A DNA stretch of 64,000 nt from Flavobacterium sp. MC2016-06 (GCF_009711165.2 NZ_WMID02000001.1:434001-498000), one strand, 5' to 3'; shown: positions 36,712 to 46,864, numbered from the stretch's first letter. Notes: generated by a model from the sequence alone, not told the origin. Translations and numbers: made by a program.

Positions 36712-37467
36712 ATGTTAGCAAAAAGAATCATACCTTGTTTAGATATTAAAAACGGCAGAACCGTAAAAGGCGTAAATTTTGTAGATTTACGAGATGCCGG
36801 TGATCCTGTAGAATTGGCTGCGATATATTCGGCTGAAGGTGCAGATGAATTAGTGTTTTTGGATATTTCTGCAACAGAAGAAAGACGTAAAACGCTTGTA
36901 AATATGGTGCGAAGTGTTGCCGAAAAAATCAATATTCCGTTTACAGTTGGCGGAGGAATTTCGTCTGTTGAAGACGTTGAAATTCTTTTGAATAATGGAG
37001 CAGATAAAGTTTCTATTAATTCATCGGCAGTAAAAAATCCGCAGTTAATTAATGATTTGGCTCAGAAATTCGGAAGTCAATGCGTTGTTGTTGCAATCGA
37101 TGCCAAACAAATTAACGGACAATGGATTGTGCATTTAGTTGGCGGAAAAGTACCAACGGAATTAAATTTATTTGACTGGGCTGTAGAAGTTGCAAAACGC
37201 GGCGCGGGTGAAATTTTATTTACTTCGATGGACAATGATGGAACTAAAAACGGATTTGCAAATGAGGCTTTAGCTAAATTATCGACTTTAATTAATATTC
37301 CGATAATTGCTTCTGGCGGTGCGGGAAATATACAGCATTTTGTAGATTCTTTCAAAGTTGGAAAAGCAGATGCAGCTTTGGCAGCAAGTGTTTTTCATTT
37401 TAAAGAAATTGAGATAAAAGCCTTAAAACAAGAGCTTAGAAGTAATAATATTGAAGTAAGACTTTAA
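36712..37467 (+). CDS. hisF: Imidazole glycerol phosphate synthase, cyclase subunit
   Basis: The 251-residue TIM barrel begins [20 protein letters not shown] with the catalytic Asp11. The second catalytic Asp is in [12 protein letters not shown]. Phosphate-binding loops are [11 protein letters not shown] and [11 protein letters not shown]. It forms the cyclase half of the HisF/HisH enzyme and makes imidazole glycerol phosphate and AICAR. The partner hisH is two genes upstream. Confidence 0.97.
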   Translation: MLAKRIIPCLDIKNGRTVKGVNFVDLRDAGDPVELAAIYSAEGADELVFLDISATEERRKTLVNMVRSVAEKINIPFTVGGGISSVEDVEILLNNGADKVSINSSAVKNPQLINDLAQKFGSQCVVVAIDAKQINGQWIVHLVGGKVPTELNLFDWAVEVAKRGAGEILFTSMDNDGTKNGFANEALAKLSTLINIPIIASGGAGNIQHFVDSFKVGKADAALAASVFHFKEIEIKALKQELRSNNIEVRL

Positions 37468-37534
37468 ATTCTAATTTTTTAAATTCTAAATTCCAATAAA
37501 TAAAAATAAATAATCATAGAGTTGAGTAATCTAA

Positions 37535-37552
37535 TCCCGATAGCTATCGGGA
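37535..37552. repeat. Perfect 18-base palindrome TCCCGATAGCTATCGGGA
   Basis: The 18 bases are fully self-complementary and stand alone in the AT-rich hisF-hisIE gap. A decayed relative, TCCCGATATTTATCAGGA, is at 1882-1899 upstream of the gene at 1929. Meaning unknown. Confidence 0.7.
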
Positions 37553-37571
37553 CTAAAATCTAAAATAAAAA

Positions 37572-38171
37572 ATGAACGTAGATTTTTCAAAAAATACAGA
37601 CGGATTAATTCCAGCAATAATTCAAGATTCAGAAACAAAAAATGTTTTAATGCTGGGTTATATGAACGCAGAAGCATTACAGCAAACATTAGATACTCAA
37701 AAAGTTACTTTTTTCAGCCGTTCAAAACAAAGACTTTGGACAAAAGGTGAGGAGAGCGGACATTTTTTACACCTAAAAGGCATTAAAAATGATTGTGACA
37801 ATGATACCTTATTAGTTCAAGTTCATCCGCAAGGCCCAACGTGTCATACTGGTGCAGATACCTGCTGGCAGGAAAACAATGAACCTAGTTATGGTTTTCT
37901 TTCAGATTTAGAAGAAACGATTAAAATTCGTAGAGAAAATGCAGATTCAGAGCAAAGTTATGTAGCTTCATTGTTTGCAAAAGGAATCAATAAAATTGCT
38001 CAAAAAGTAGGTGAAGAAGCTGTAGAAGTGGTTATTGAAGCCAAAGATGCCAACGACGATTTGTTTTTGAGCGAAAGCGCAGATTTACTTTTTCATTATT
38101 TGATTCTTTTACAAGCAAAAGGTTTTCAATTGAATGATGTTGTTGATGTTTTGAAAAAACGTCAGAAATAG
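37572..38171 (+). CDS. hisI: Bifunctional phosphoribosyl-AMP cyclohydrolase / phosphoribosyl-ATP pyrophosphatase
   Basis: The 199-residue fusion is also called HisIE. The N-terminal cyclohydrolase (about 1-110) has VLMLGYMNAEALQQTL, FFSRSKQRLWTKGEESG and the zinc-binding CDNDTLLVQVHPQGPTCHTG. The C-terminal pyrophosphatase (about 113-199) has the acidic helices with KVGEEAVEVVIEAKDAND and ESADLLFHYLILL. It catalyses steps 2 and 3 of the pathway. It is the last his gene. A hairpin repeat 4 bases downstream may end the transcript. Confidence 0.96.
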   Translation: MNVDFSKNTDGLIPAIIQDSETKNVLMLGYMNAEALQQTLDTQKVTFFSRSKQRLWTKGEESGHFLHLKGIKNDCDNDTLLVQVHPQGPTCHTGADTCWQENNEPSYGFLSDLEETIKIRRENADSEQSYVASLFAKGINKIAQKVGEEAVEVVIEAKDANDDLFLSESADLLFHYLILLQAKGFQLNDVVDVLKKRQK

Positions 38172-38175
38172 TTTC

Positions 38176-38261
38176 TGTTATTGCGAGGAACGAAGCAATC
38201 TCACTAACAATTATGATAGTTTGATTTTGTAAAAGGGGTTGCTTCGTTCCTCAATGACAAA
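38176..38261. repeat. Inverted repeat with GAGGAACGAAGCAA arms
   Basis: GAGGAACGAAGCAA (38185-38198) pairs with TTGCTTCGTTCCTC (38239-38252), extended by TTATTGC and CAATGACA. It stands directly after hisIE. There is an A-run but no T-run, so termination of the his operon here is uncertain. Confidence 0.75.
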
Positions 38262-38292
38262 AAAAGTAGTATTTTAGTGAAAATAAATTTCT

Positions 38293-38898
38293 ATGAAACT
38301 TTTAGTTTGCCTGTTTTTATTTTTGATTCCAACGTTGAATTATGGATTCAAAAAACATGAATTGCCATATTCAATTATTATTGCAAAAGCAGATTTAATT
38401 GTTGACGGAACTATTTCAAAAGTTTCTAAAAATGAATACGAATTTACAATAAGTCAATTTGTAAAGGGAAAATCAAGCGCAAAAATTAAAGTTTCGATTT
38501 GGAAAGAATGGTTATGTGACCCAAGGATTAAAGAATTAAAAACGGGGCAGAGATTAATTTTATTTTTAGAAAAAACAGCTTATGGTAATTTTTCTCCAAT
38601 TAATGGAAGTACAGGAGAAATATATGTAGATAATGATAGCTTTATAAACATATTTCTTCCAAAAGATTTTTCAACTCCAGAAATTTTAAAAAAAGGGATT
38701 TCAATGTTTTTGAGAACTTGTACTTTTTATGGAGACATAAATGACAGGTTTTTACAAAATGTTTATCTAGAATCAACTAAATCGATATTTGAAATCTGTA
38801 AAATGAAACAAGAAAACTCAGCTTTTAATTATTTAGTTGGTAATGGACCTAGCCATTATGCTTTAAATGAAATACCTGCAATATTCCTGTTAAACTAA
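38293..38898 (+). CDS. Secreted protein of unknown function
   Basis: The 201-residue protein has a signal peptide (MKLLVCLFLFLIPTLNYGF). The mature part starts with a beta-rich domain (IIAKADLIVDGTISKVSKNEYEFTISQFVKGKS, then IKVSIWKEWLCDP). Its pattern recalls small OB-like exported domains but no family is claimed. Four Cys of the mature part might form disulfides. It is separated from the his operon by a repeat element and is convergent with the CBM9-like gene. Its C-terminal third looks less ordered. Confidence 0.6.
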   Translation: MKLLVCLFLFLIPTLNYGFKKHELPYSIIIAKADLIVDGTISKVSKNEYEFTISQFVKGKSSAKIKVSIWKEWLCDPRIKELKTGQRLILFLEKTAYGNFSPINGSTGEIYVDNDSFINIFLPKDFSTPEILKKGISMFLRTCTFYGDINDRFLQNVYLESTKSIFEICKMKQENSAFNYLVGNGPSHYALNEIPAIFLLN

Positions 38899-38920
38899 TA
38901 AAGGGATTATAGAATAAAAA

Positions 38921-39619
38921 CTACTCTACAAACTCAAAAACAGCAAATTCTTCGGGCTGGTGAAAACCAAATTTAGAACTTTTATAAGGCTGTAAGGCAA
39001 GATATTCGGTGGTGTTACCGTAATCAATTCTAAAAGTGTTCCCTCTCCATTTTGTGCCTGTTTTTGGCTTGCTGAAATTGCCGTTTTTGATAGTTTCTAA
39101 ACTCGAAAACGGAATTTTTATTTCGGTACAATAACCTTCGGGTGTAATTTTGCTTACGGCTTCCATTCCTAAAATATCAAAATCCATAGCCGTTTTCCAT
39201 CCGCCGCAGGCAGGCGAAATGCATTTAACCAGCATATCATAATGTGTAGAAAAAGCATTTACTCCAATTTCTGCATAATTTTGTCCGTCACCATCTGGAT
39301 CAATAAAAATTTCTACTAAATCATCGGTGCTGAATATTTGTGAATCTGTTTTTTGCTGTGATCCCACAATTTTAGAATCTTCTGAACGATAGGCTATATA
39401 TAAGTTTTCGTCATTCCACGAAAGTGAAACAGAAGTATTTTGTGTTGCTTTTGCACCAGAATTATGAATGACAAACGGACCTAAAAAAGGTGTTTTCCAA
39501 TCGGATAAATCGCCGTCTACAATTAGCTTTTCACTTGTTTTATGAATCGGAATAGTTTGAGAATAACTTGATGCTGAAACGGCCAAAAATAAAAGAGATA
39601 GTGCGGAATTAGATTTCAT
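38921..39619 (-). CDS. CBM9-like carbohydrate-binding protein, secreted
   Basis: The 232-residue protein has a signal peptide (to about residue 20, ASSYSQ). One CBM9-like domain fills the rest: LIVDGDLSDWKTPFLGPF, SVSLSWNDENLYIAYRSED, DDLVEIFIDPDGDGQNYAEIG and GYCTEIKIPFSSLE are the typical strands. This fold in free-standing form is common in Bacteroidota and is taken to bind sugars or cell-surface glycans. There is no enzyme domain attached. It is monocistronic and divergent from the M1 peptidase gene. Confidence 0.8.
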   Translation of the reverse strand: MKSNSALSLLFLAVSASSYSQTIPIHKTSEKLIVDGDLSDWKTPFLGPFVIHNSGAKATQNTSVSLSWNDENLYIAYRSEDSKIVGSQQKTDSQIFSTDDLVEIFIDPDGDGQNYAEIGVNAFSTHYDMLVKCISPACGGWKTAMDFDILGMEAVSKITPEGYCTEIKIPFSSLETIKNGNFSKPKTGTKWRGNTFRIDYGNTTEYLALQPYKSSKFGFHQPEEFAVFEFVE

Positions 39620-39761
39620 AAAATGGCAGATAATTTTAAAAAGCTAAAATAAACAAGAATATAGAAATAATTGTAAATTTGATTTTAATATTTGATTTGG
39701 GTTCTTTATTTTAATTAAATAGCAAGGCATAATTTTTTATAAATACAAATATTGATCTTAT

Positions 39762-41414
39762 ATGAATAAACTCTTCTTTGGTGTTTTTATCGCTTTTTTA
39801 TCTGGTTTTTCAGCACATTCTCAAGGGCTTTTTAATAAAACAGATACTTTTACGCATCAAGATTCGCTGCGAGGAATCATTACAAAAGAGCGGGCTTGGT
39901 GGGATTTAAAATATTATCATTTAAATGTAAAAGTAAATCCTGCTGAAAAATCGATTACTGGCTCAAACACCGTTCGTTATACTGTTTTAAAAGAGTACAA
40001 CAAAATGCAGATTGACCTGCAGGAACCGCTGCAGATTTACAAAGTAATTCAAGACGGTAAAGAGCAGCAATTTACAAGAAATGGAAATGCTTTTTTTATA
40101 ACATTAACCGCTTCGCAAAAAGTAGGCGAGACCAAAGAAATTGTAATTTCTTATGGCGGAAAACCCAAAGAAGCCATTAATCCGCCTTGGGACGGCGGTA
40201 TAACTTGGTCTAAAGATAAAAACGGAAAAGATTTTATTGCTTCAACCTGTCAGGGTTTAGGTGCAAGTGTTTGGTGGCCGTGTAAAGACCACATGTACGA
40301 TGAAGTAGAAAACATGTTGATCAGCGTAAATGTTCCGGGCGATTTAACAGATGTTTCTAACGGAAGATTACAAAGCGTTAAAAAAGAAAAAGACGGTACT
40401 AAAACCTTCAATTGGTATGTTTCTAACCCGATTAATAATTACGGCGTAAATATCAATATTGGTGATTATGTTAATTTTTCGGAGAAATTTAAAGGCGAAA
40501 AAGGTGATTTAGATTGTAATTATTATGTCTTGAGAGATAATTTGGCAATAGCAAAAGAACAATTTAAAGATGCTCCAAGAATGCTGAAAGCTTTTGAGAA
40601 TTGGTTTGGACCGTATCCGTTTTACGAAGACAGTTATAAGTTGGTTGAAGCACCGTATTTAGGTATGGAACATCAAAGTTCTGTAACGTACGGAAATGGG
40701 TTTGAAAATGGTTACAGAGGCAATGATATTAGCGGTACTGGCTGGGGATTAAAATTTGATTATATTATTATTCATGAGTCTGGACACGAATGGTTTGCTA
40801 ATAATATCACTTACAAGGATATTGCTGATATGTGGATTCATGAGAGTTTTACGTGTTACTCAGAAAGTCTTTTTGTAGAATATTATTATGGTAAAGAAGC
40901 TGCAGAAACGTATATAAGCGGTCTTCGAAAAATGATCGTTAACGACAAACCAATTATTGGAAGTTATGACGTAAATAAAGAAGGATCGGGAGATATGTAT
41001 TTTAAAGGAGCTAATATCCTGAATACAATTCGCCAGCTTGTAAACGATGATGCAAAATGGAAGTCTATTTTGAGAGGATTAAACAGCACTTTTTATCATC
41101 AAACTGTTACAACCAAACAAATAGAAGATTATGTGAGCATGCAGTCGGGTATAAATTTATCGAATGTTTTTGATCAATATTTAAGAACGGCTCAGGTTCC
41201 AATATTTGAATATTTTTTTAGGAATCAAAAAATGGCTTATCGCTGGACCAACTGCCTTGAAAAATTTGATATGCCGATAAAAGTAAAATTAAACGGTGTT
41301 GATACTTGGCTGAAACCATCAAACGAATATCAAGAATTGGAGACAAAGACTGATAAAGCAACATTAGTAGTTAATAAAAACTTTTACGTTATCGATTATA
41401 ATGTTACAAACTAA
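39762..41414 (+). CDS. Secreted M1-family aminopeptidase, copy 1
   Basis: The 550-residue zinc peptidase has a signal peptide (FFGVFIAFLSGFSAHSQ). An N-terminal beta domain (about 45-240) is followed by the substrate N-terminus motif LGMEHQSS (the GxMEN equivalent). The zinc site is HESGH at 338-342, with third ligand Glu361 in MWIHESF. It lacks the long C-terminal helical domain of PepN-type enzymes. It probably removes N-terminal residues from peptides in the periplasm. The next gene is a close paralogue and a terminator separates them, so the two are independent transcripts. Confidence 0.9.
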   Translation: MNKLFFGVFIAFLSGFSAHSQGLFNKTDTFTHQDSLRGIITKERAWWDLKYYHLNVKVNPAEKSITGSNTVRYTVLKEYNKMQIDLQEPLQIYKVIQDGKEQQFTRNGNAFFITLTASQKVGETKEIVISYGGKPKEAINPPWDGGITWSKDKNGKDFIASTCQGLGASVWWPCKDHMYDEVENMLISVNVPGDLTDVSNGRLQSVKKEKDGTKTFNWYVSNPINNYGVNINIGDYVNFSEKFKGEKGDLDCNYYVLRDNLAIAKEQFKDAPRMLKAFENWFGPYPFYEDSYKLVEAPYLGMEHQSSVTYGNGFENGYRGNDISGTGWGLKFDYIIIHESGHEWFANNITYKDIADMWIHESFTCYSESLFVEYYYGKEAAETYISGLRKMIVNDKPIIGSYDVNKEGSGDMYFKGANILNTIRQLVNDDAKWKSILRGLNSTFYHQTVTTKQIEDYVSMQSGINLSNVFDQYLRTAQVPIFEYFFRNQKMAYRWTNCLEKFDMPIKVKLNGVDTWLKPSNEYQELETKTDKATLVVNKNFYVIDYNVTN

Positions 41415-41435
41415 ATTTTGTAATGCTTTAAAAAT

Positions 41436-41479
41436 CAAACCCAGCAGCTTATTTAATAACTGCTGGGTTTTGTTTTTTT
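41436..41479 (+). terminator. Terminator between the M1 peptidase genes
   Basis: AAACCCAGCAG (41437-41447) pairs with CTGCTGGGTTT (41460-41470), then TGTTTTTTT. It begins 22 bases after the first copy's stop. Confidence 0.88.
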
Positions 41480-41522
41480 GATATAGAAATCATAAAATTT
41501 TAGAATATTTGATATGAATGTT

Positions 41523-41530
41523 TACATTTG
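41523..41530 (+). promoter_or_regulatory. -7 promoter box of M1 copy 2
   Basis: TACATTTG matches TAnnTTTG, 50 bases before the ATG of the second M1 gene and downstream of the first copy's terminator. Confidence 0.5.
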
Positions 41531-41580
41531 TTGAAGGTTAATTGGGTTTAAACACCTTATTTATTACAAAATTATAGATA

Positions 41581-43236
41581 ATGAAAAAATACTTTGGTGG
41601 CGTTTTTATCGCCTTTTTAGTTGGTTTTAGTGCCAATGCGCAAGGACTTCTTAATAAGTCTGAAACCGTTTTTACACATCAGGATTCTTTACGCGGCAGT
41701 ATTACTAAAGAAAGAGTTTGGTGGGATTTAAAATATTATCATCTTGATGTAAAAGTAGATCCTGCAACCAAAACGATTAAAGGTTCTAACACAGTTCGTT
41801 ATACCGTTTTAACGTCGTATAATAAAATGCAGATTGACTTGCAGGAACCCATGGAGATTTACAAAGTAACGCAAGACGGTAAAGAGCAAAAGTTTACAAG
41901 AGACGGAAATGCCTTTTTTATTGAGCTGACAGCCGCTCAAAAAGTGGGTGAAACTAAAGAAATCGTAATTTCTTTTGGAGGAATACCAAAAGAAGCAGTT
42001 AAACCACCTTGGGATGGAGGAATTACTTGGAAAAAAGATGCTAACGGAAAAGATTTTATTGCTTCGTCTTGTCAAGGTTTAGGCGCAAGTGTTTGGTGGC
42101 CGTGTAAAGATCATATGTACGATGAAGTAGAAAATATGCTGATCAGCGTAAATGTTCCAGGCGATTTGACAGATGTTTCTAATGGAAGATTGAAAAGCGT
42201 TAAAAAAGAAAAAGACGGTACTAAAACCTTCAATTGGTATGTTTCTAACCCAATTAATAATTACGGTGTAAATATCAATATTGGTGATTATGTTAATTTT
42301 TCTGAGAAATTTAAAGGAGAAAAAGGCGATTTAGATTGCAACTATTATGTCTTGAGAGATAATTTGGCTAAAGCTAAAGAACAGTTTAAAGATGCACCAA
42401 AAATGCTGAAAGCTTTTGAAAACTGGTTTGGTCCTTATCCTTTTTACGAAGACAGTTATAAATTGGTTGAAGCTCCGTATTTAGGTATGGAACACCAAAG
42501 TTCGGTAACGTATGGTAATGGCTTTAAAAACGGTTATTTAGGTCGTGATTTAAGCGGAACAGGCTGGGGATTGAAGTTTGATTTTATCATCATTCACGAA
42601 TCGGGTCACGAATGGTTTGCTAACAATATTACGTACATAGATATTGCTGATATGTGGATTCATGAGAGTTTTACGAACTACTCTGAAAGCCTTTTCTTAG
42701 AATACTACTACGGAAAAGATGCCGCTACAGAATATATTATAGGCTGTAGAAAAGGTATTAAAAATGACAAACCAATTATTGGACATTATGATGTAAATAA
42801 TGAAGGTTCTGGTGATATGTATCCAAAAGGAGCAACGATGCTGCACATGATTCGTCAGGTTATAAATGATGATGCAAAATGGAAATCGATCCTGAGAGGT
42901 TTAAACAGTACTTTTTACCATCAAACAGTAACTTCTAAGCAAATTGAAGATTATATTGATACGCAGTCTGGAATTAATTTTAATAGAGTTTATGCACAAT
43001 ATTTAACCACAACTCAAATTCCGGTTTTTGAATATATGTTTAAAAATGGCTCTTTTGGTTATCACTGGACAAATTGTGTATCGAAATTTGATATGCCAGT
43101 TAGAGTAAAATTAAACGGAGTTGAAACTTGGTTAAAACCAACAACAGAATGGAAATCTGAAAAAACTACTGATGAAAAGCGCACGCTAGAAGTTGATAAA
43201 GATTTTTATGTTACAACTTCTAATATTATAGAATAA
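41581..43236 (+). CDS. Secreted M1-family aminopeptidase, copy 2
   Basis: This 551-residue paralogue of the preceding gene keeps all motifs: signal peptide (to about ANAQ), LGMEHQSS, HESGH at 339-343 and the third zinc ligand in MWIHESF. The first 140 and last 150 residues differ clearly from copy 1. The central part from about KDFIAS to SVTYGNGF has only a handful of changes and contains a 58-base run of identical DNA. It has its own promoter box and terminator. The two enzymes may differ in specificity or regulation. Confidence 0.9.
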   Translation: MKKYFGGVFIAFLVGFSANAQGLLNKSETVFTHQDSLRGSITKERVWWDLKYYHLDVKVDPATKTIKGSNTVRYTVLTSYNKMQIDLQEPMEIYKVTQDGKEQKFTRDGNAFFIELTAAQKVGETKEIVISFGGIPKEAVKPPWDGGITWKKDANGKDFIASSCQGLGASVWWPCKDHMYDEVENMLISVNVPGDLTDVSNGRLKSVKKEKDGTKTFNWYVSNPINNYGVNINIGDYVNFSEKFKGEKGDLDCNYYVLRDNLAKAKEQFKDAPKMLKAFENWFGPYPFYEDSYKLVEAPYLGMEHQSSVTYGNGFKNGYLGRDLSGTGWGLKFDFIIIHESGHEWFANNITYIDIADMWIHESFTNYSESLFLEYYYGKDAATEYIIGCRKGIKNDKPIIGHYDVNNEGSGDMYPKGATMLHMIRQVINDDAKWKSILRGLNSTFYHQTVTSKQIEDYIDTQSGINFNRVYAQYLTTTQIPVFEYMFKNGSFGYHWTNCVSKFDMPVRVKLNGVETWLKPTTEWKSEKTTDEKRTLEVDKDFYVTTSNIIE

Positions 43237-43259
43237 GGTTTTTAAAATTTTCAATAAAT

Positions 43260-43297
43260 AAATCCCAAATTCCAATTGCAGGAGTTTGGGATTTTTT
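43260..43297 (+). terminator. Terminator after M1 copy 2
   Basis: AAATCCCAAA (43260-43269) pairs with TTTGGGATTT (43285-43294) with a T-rich tail. It lies 24 bases after the stop. Confidence 0.8.
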
Positions 43298-43310
43298 ATT
43301 TACAAGCCTA

Positions 43311-43347
43311 AAAGCTTTGTCAAAGTTCAAAACTTTGACAAAGCTTT
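43311..43347. repeat. TTTGTCAAAGTT palindrome
   Basis: Perfect 17-base arms AAAGCTTTGTCAAAGTT and AACTTTGACAAAGCTTT around CAA. It is the same family as at 24711, 24937 and 61859. Confidence 0.88.
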
Positions 43348-43359
43348 CACGCAAGTATT

Positions 43360-43392
43360 TTGGAATTTGGAATTTAAAAAAATTGGAATTTT
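43360..43392. repeat. GGAATTT-family element
   Basis: TTGGAATTTGGAATTT, seven A, then TTGGAATTTT. It differs from the copy at 61898 essentially by one extra A. The rest of the spacer up to 43592 is AT-rich, without a frame, and must hold the promoter of the small peptide gene. Confidence 0.78.
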
Positions 43393-43592
43393 AAAATTTT
43401 TCCTGAGTTAAAACAAGTTATTGTCATTTGTAGCTTTTTTCTAATAAATTTATTTTCATTAACACTTGTGTATAGTTTATTTTCCTACTTTAGATTTAGT
43501 AATATTGATTCTAATCATTTCAATATTAATACTTTGAAAAGCGTAGTCCGAAAAGCTTAAGAGTAGGAGCCAATTAATTAAACCATACAAAA

Positions 43593-43799
43593 ATGAAAAA
43601 CCTAAAAAACTTAAAGAACATTGAAATTTTGACAAAAGAAACTCAGAAATACATTATTGGCGGCGGACTTCCGTATGTGAATCCAACAATTGGTTTGTGT
43701 GATAGATTGTGCGGTGAAGCCGGAGGGATACTTTCTAATACACCAGGCCAAGGAGACGTTTGCTTATCAGGAACTTCTACCTGCTGTTATTGCAGATAA
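43593..43799 (+). CDS. Double-glycine leader peptide, orphan, Cys-rich core
   Basis: The 68-residue peptide has the leader LKNIEILTKETQKYIIGGG, closely like that of the peptide at 15642 (both have LxxIExLT and IIGGG). The core after the GG has six Cys (IGLCDRLCGEAGG, GDVCLSG, STCCYCR), several Gly and few charges. Leader type suggests export by a C39-peptidase ABC transporter. None is in this window, nor any modifying enzyme. It may be a bacteriocin, a disulfide-rich secreted peptide or a precursor of a modified product. It has its own terminator beginning at the stop codon. Confidence 0.75.
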   Translation: MKNLKNLKNIEILTKETQKYIIGGGLPYVNPTIGLCDRLCGEAGGILSNTPGQGDVCLSGTSTCCYCR

Positions 43800-43831
43800 A
43801 AAAAAAGGCTTCCATAACGGAAGCCTTTTTT
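43798..43831 (+). terminator. Terminator abutting the Cys-rich peptide gene
   Basis: AAAAAAGGCTTCC (43801-43813) pairs with GGAAGCCTTTTTT (43819-43831) around ATAAC. The A-run of the stem begins at the stop codon, so the transcript has almost no 3' untranslated region. Confidence 0.9.
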
Positions 43832-43904
43832 CTATATTTTAATTGAAATTTACAAAGTAGTACTGAAAGCAATCAAAACTTTGAAAAAGTTTTACGGAAA
43901 CAGA

Positions 43905-43937
43905 TTGGAATTTGGAATTTTTAAAACTTGGAATTTA
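43905..43937. repeat. GGAATTT-family element
   Basis: TTGGAATTTGGAATTT, TTTAAAAC, TTGGAATTTA. It ends 4 bases before the stop codon of the minus-strand gene that follows. Confidence 0.75.
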
Positions 43938-43941
43938 AACC

Positions 43942-45486
43942 CTAACGACTGTTCAATTTTGCCTTTTCTCTTATGATATCTGCAATTTTTCTATTTTCTA
44001 TTTTGCTTTCCAGCCACGAAATAATGTCAAGATATAAAAAAGCTCTTTTTTCGTAAGTGTTTTTCTCTAATTCAATAAAACGCGCTCGCATTTTGATAAA
44101 TTCTTTTTTAATATCTGCTGGATAAAAATTGTTTAAGTTTTTTAAGAACTTGATAATTTCCTTTTGAACTTCATGTAAGTCATTCATTTTTAGTAAAAAC
44201 TTGTACGTGTTTTTAAGATGATTTTCTAAGTAATAATCTTTTCCTAATTCATAATGTGCAATCAAAGACAAGAGTCTTGCAAAACACATTAAGTCTTCAC
44301 GCATCGTTAAGTTCTTATTATTGATGATTTTATCTAAATAATAAATGCATTCTGTATACTTTTCATTTCCAAAATAAATAGAAGCAATTTTATAGAAAAA
44401 CAACATTTCGTGATGTTCGTCAAGGTGATCGCTGTGTAATTTTATTTTCTCTAAAATTTCAGGAATCAGATATTCGCTTTCATCAAAAGTACCTTTTAAG
44501 ATATGAAGATTAAGTTTATTATTGTAAATATATAGAAATGATAGTGATGCAATGTTATCGTTTACAGGAAATTTAGGATCTGCAACTGTTTCTTCTAAAA
44601 GTGTTAGATATTTCTTGAAATTAGATTTATACTTTAACATATAAAGCGATTCTAAGAAATAATGATTTCCTTTTAAGAAAAATACAGGATTGAGATAAAT
44701 CATATTTGGGTTGTCATAAAATAAAGTCACCCATTTGTAAGCATATTTATAACTCGCTAAAAAATCCTGAACCAAGAAACTACGCCAAAGATTAGCATTG
44801 TAAAACCAATATTTTTCGCGGAAACCAAATTGACTTTCGTCCAGTTTAGCAATATGTTTATTAAAGTAATCATCGATATACTTATATTCTTCATCACTTT
44901 TTACGTAACCCGTTTTCAGCATGATTCCGTACAATTGAAGCGATAAATTGGATAATTTACTCGAAATCGTATTGCGGTAATTTAATTCTTTTGCCTGAAT
45001 AACCAATTCGTCAGCGCGGCCTTGAATACTTCGGGTAATATATTGCGATTCGATCAGTTTTTCGAATTCTACAATTTCATACGCCATATATTTCTCATCA
45101 TTTTCAAGCGCTTGCTGTTTGGTCTTGTCGAGAATTTTTAAACTCTGTTTGTATAATCCTTTATTATATAAGATTACAGCAAAATCCATTTGCTCACGGA
45201 GCTGATAACGAATGTTTTGACTTGGAATATTTAATCGAATACTTACTAGAATTTGTTTGTATAAGTATGATTTTAAGTTAGATAGCTGTACTTTTTTGAT
45301 GATACCGCTCTTTAAAATCAGTCTTTCGTCGTAGGTTTCAGATTTATCTAAAATATTAAATAATTCAATGAATTTAGTATTCGAACTTGTTTCTAATCGG
45401 CTTGCAAAAATTTTAAACTGTCTTTTTTCAGACTTAGAAAGTGATTTTATTAGAACAAATAAGAAATCTTTTTGATGGTTAGCCAT
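43942..45486 (-). CDS. Large helical protein of unknown function
   Basis: The 514-residue protein has no signal peptide or membrane segment. It is almost wholly helical, rich in Leu, Lys and Tyr, with repeated pairs of helices that resemble TPR units (for example AVILYNKGLYKQSLKILDK and ASIYFGNEKYTECIYYLDKI). No catalytic motif is visible. It is therefore a cytoplasmic scaffold or interaction protein at best guess. It is monocistronic and divergent from leuA, with 149 bases between the two starts. Proteins of this sort seem lineage-specific in flavobacteria, but that cannot be tested here. Confidence 0.65.
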   Translation of the reverse strand: MANHQKDFLFVLIKSLSKSEKRQFKIFASRLETSSNTKFIELFNILDKSETYDERLILKSGIIKKVQLSNLKSYLYKQILVSIRLNIPSQNIRYQLREQMDFAVILYNKGLYKQSLKILDKTKQQALENDEKYMAYEIVEFEKLIESQYITRSIQGRADELVIQAKELNYRNTISSKLSNLSLQLYGIMLKTGYVKSDEEYKYIDDYFNKHIAKLDESQFGFREKYWFYNANLWRSFLVQDFLASYKYAYKWVTLFYDNPNMIYLNPVFFLKGNHYFLESLYMLKYKSNFKKYLTLLEETVADPKFPVNDNIASLSFLYIYNNKLNLHILKGTFDESEYLIPEILEKIKLHSDHLDEHHEMLFFYKIASIYFGNEKYTECIYYLDKIINNKNLTMREDLMCFARLLSLIAHYELGKDYYLENHLKNTYKFLLKMNDLHEVQKEIIKFLKNLNNFYPADIKKEFIKMRARFIELEKNTYEKRAFLYLDIISWLESKIENRKIADIIREKAKLNSR

Positions 45487-45598
45487 TGTAAAATATAATA
45501 ATGTAACTTATTGGTTTTTAGTTATTTAATAGCGTATAAATTGTTTTATGAACAGTATAATTTCATTAAAATGAATTTCATACTGAAGTTATACAATA

Positions 45599-45606
45599 TA
45601 TATTTG
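45599..45606 (+). promoter_or_regulatory. -7 promoter box before leuA
   Basis: TATATTTG is a full match to TAnnTTTG, 29 bases before the leuA ATG. No leader peptide or terminator lies in between, unlike the his and ilv operons. Confidence 0.55.
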
Positions 45607-45635
45607 TTATCAAGATGTGAAATTACATTAAATAA

Positions 45636-46817
<1,182 letters not shown>

Positions 46818-46864
46818 TAAAAATAAGGAACAATAAGGATTTAAAGACATAAATAGCGAGGATT

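Noticed and set aside
41809..42075. Antisense frame inside the second M1 peptidase
   Set aside because: It is a shadow of a strongly conserved coding region on the opposite strand, with no promoter or family pattern.
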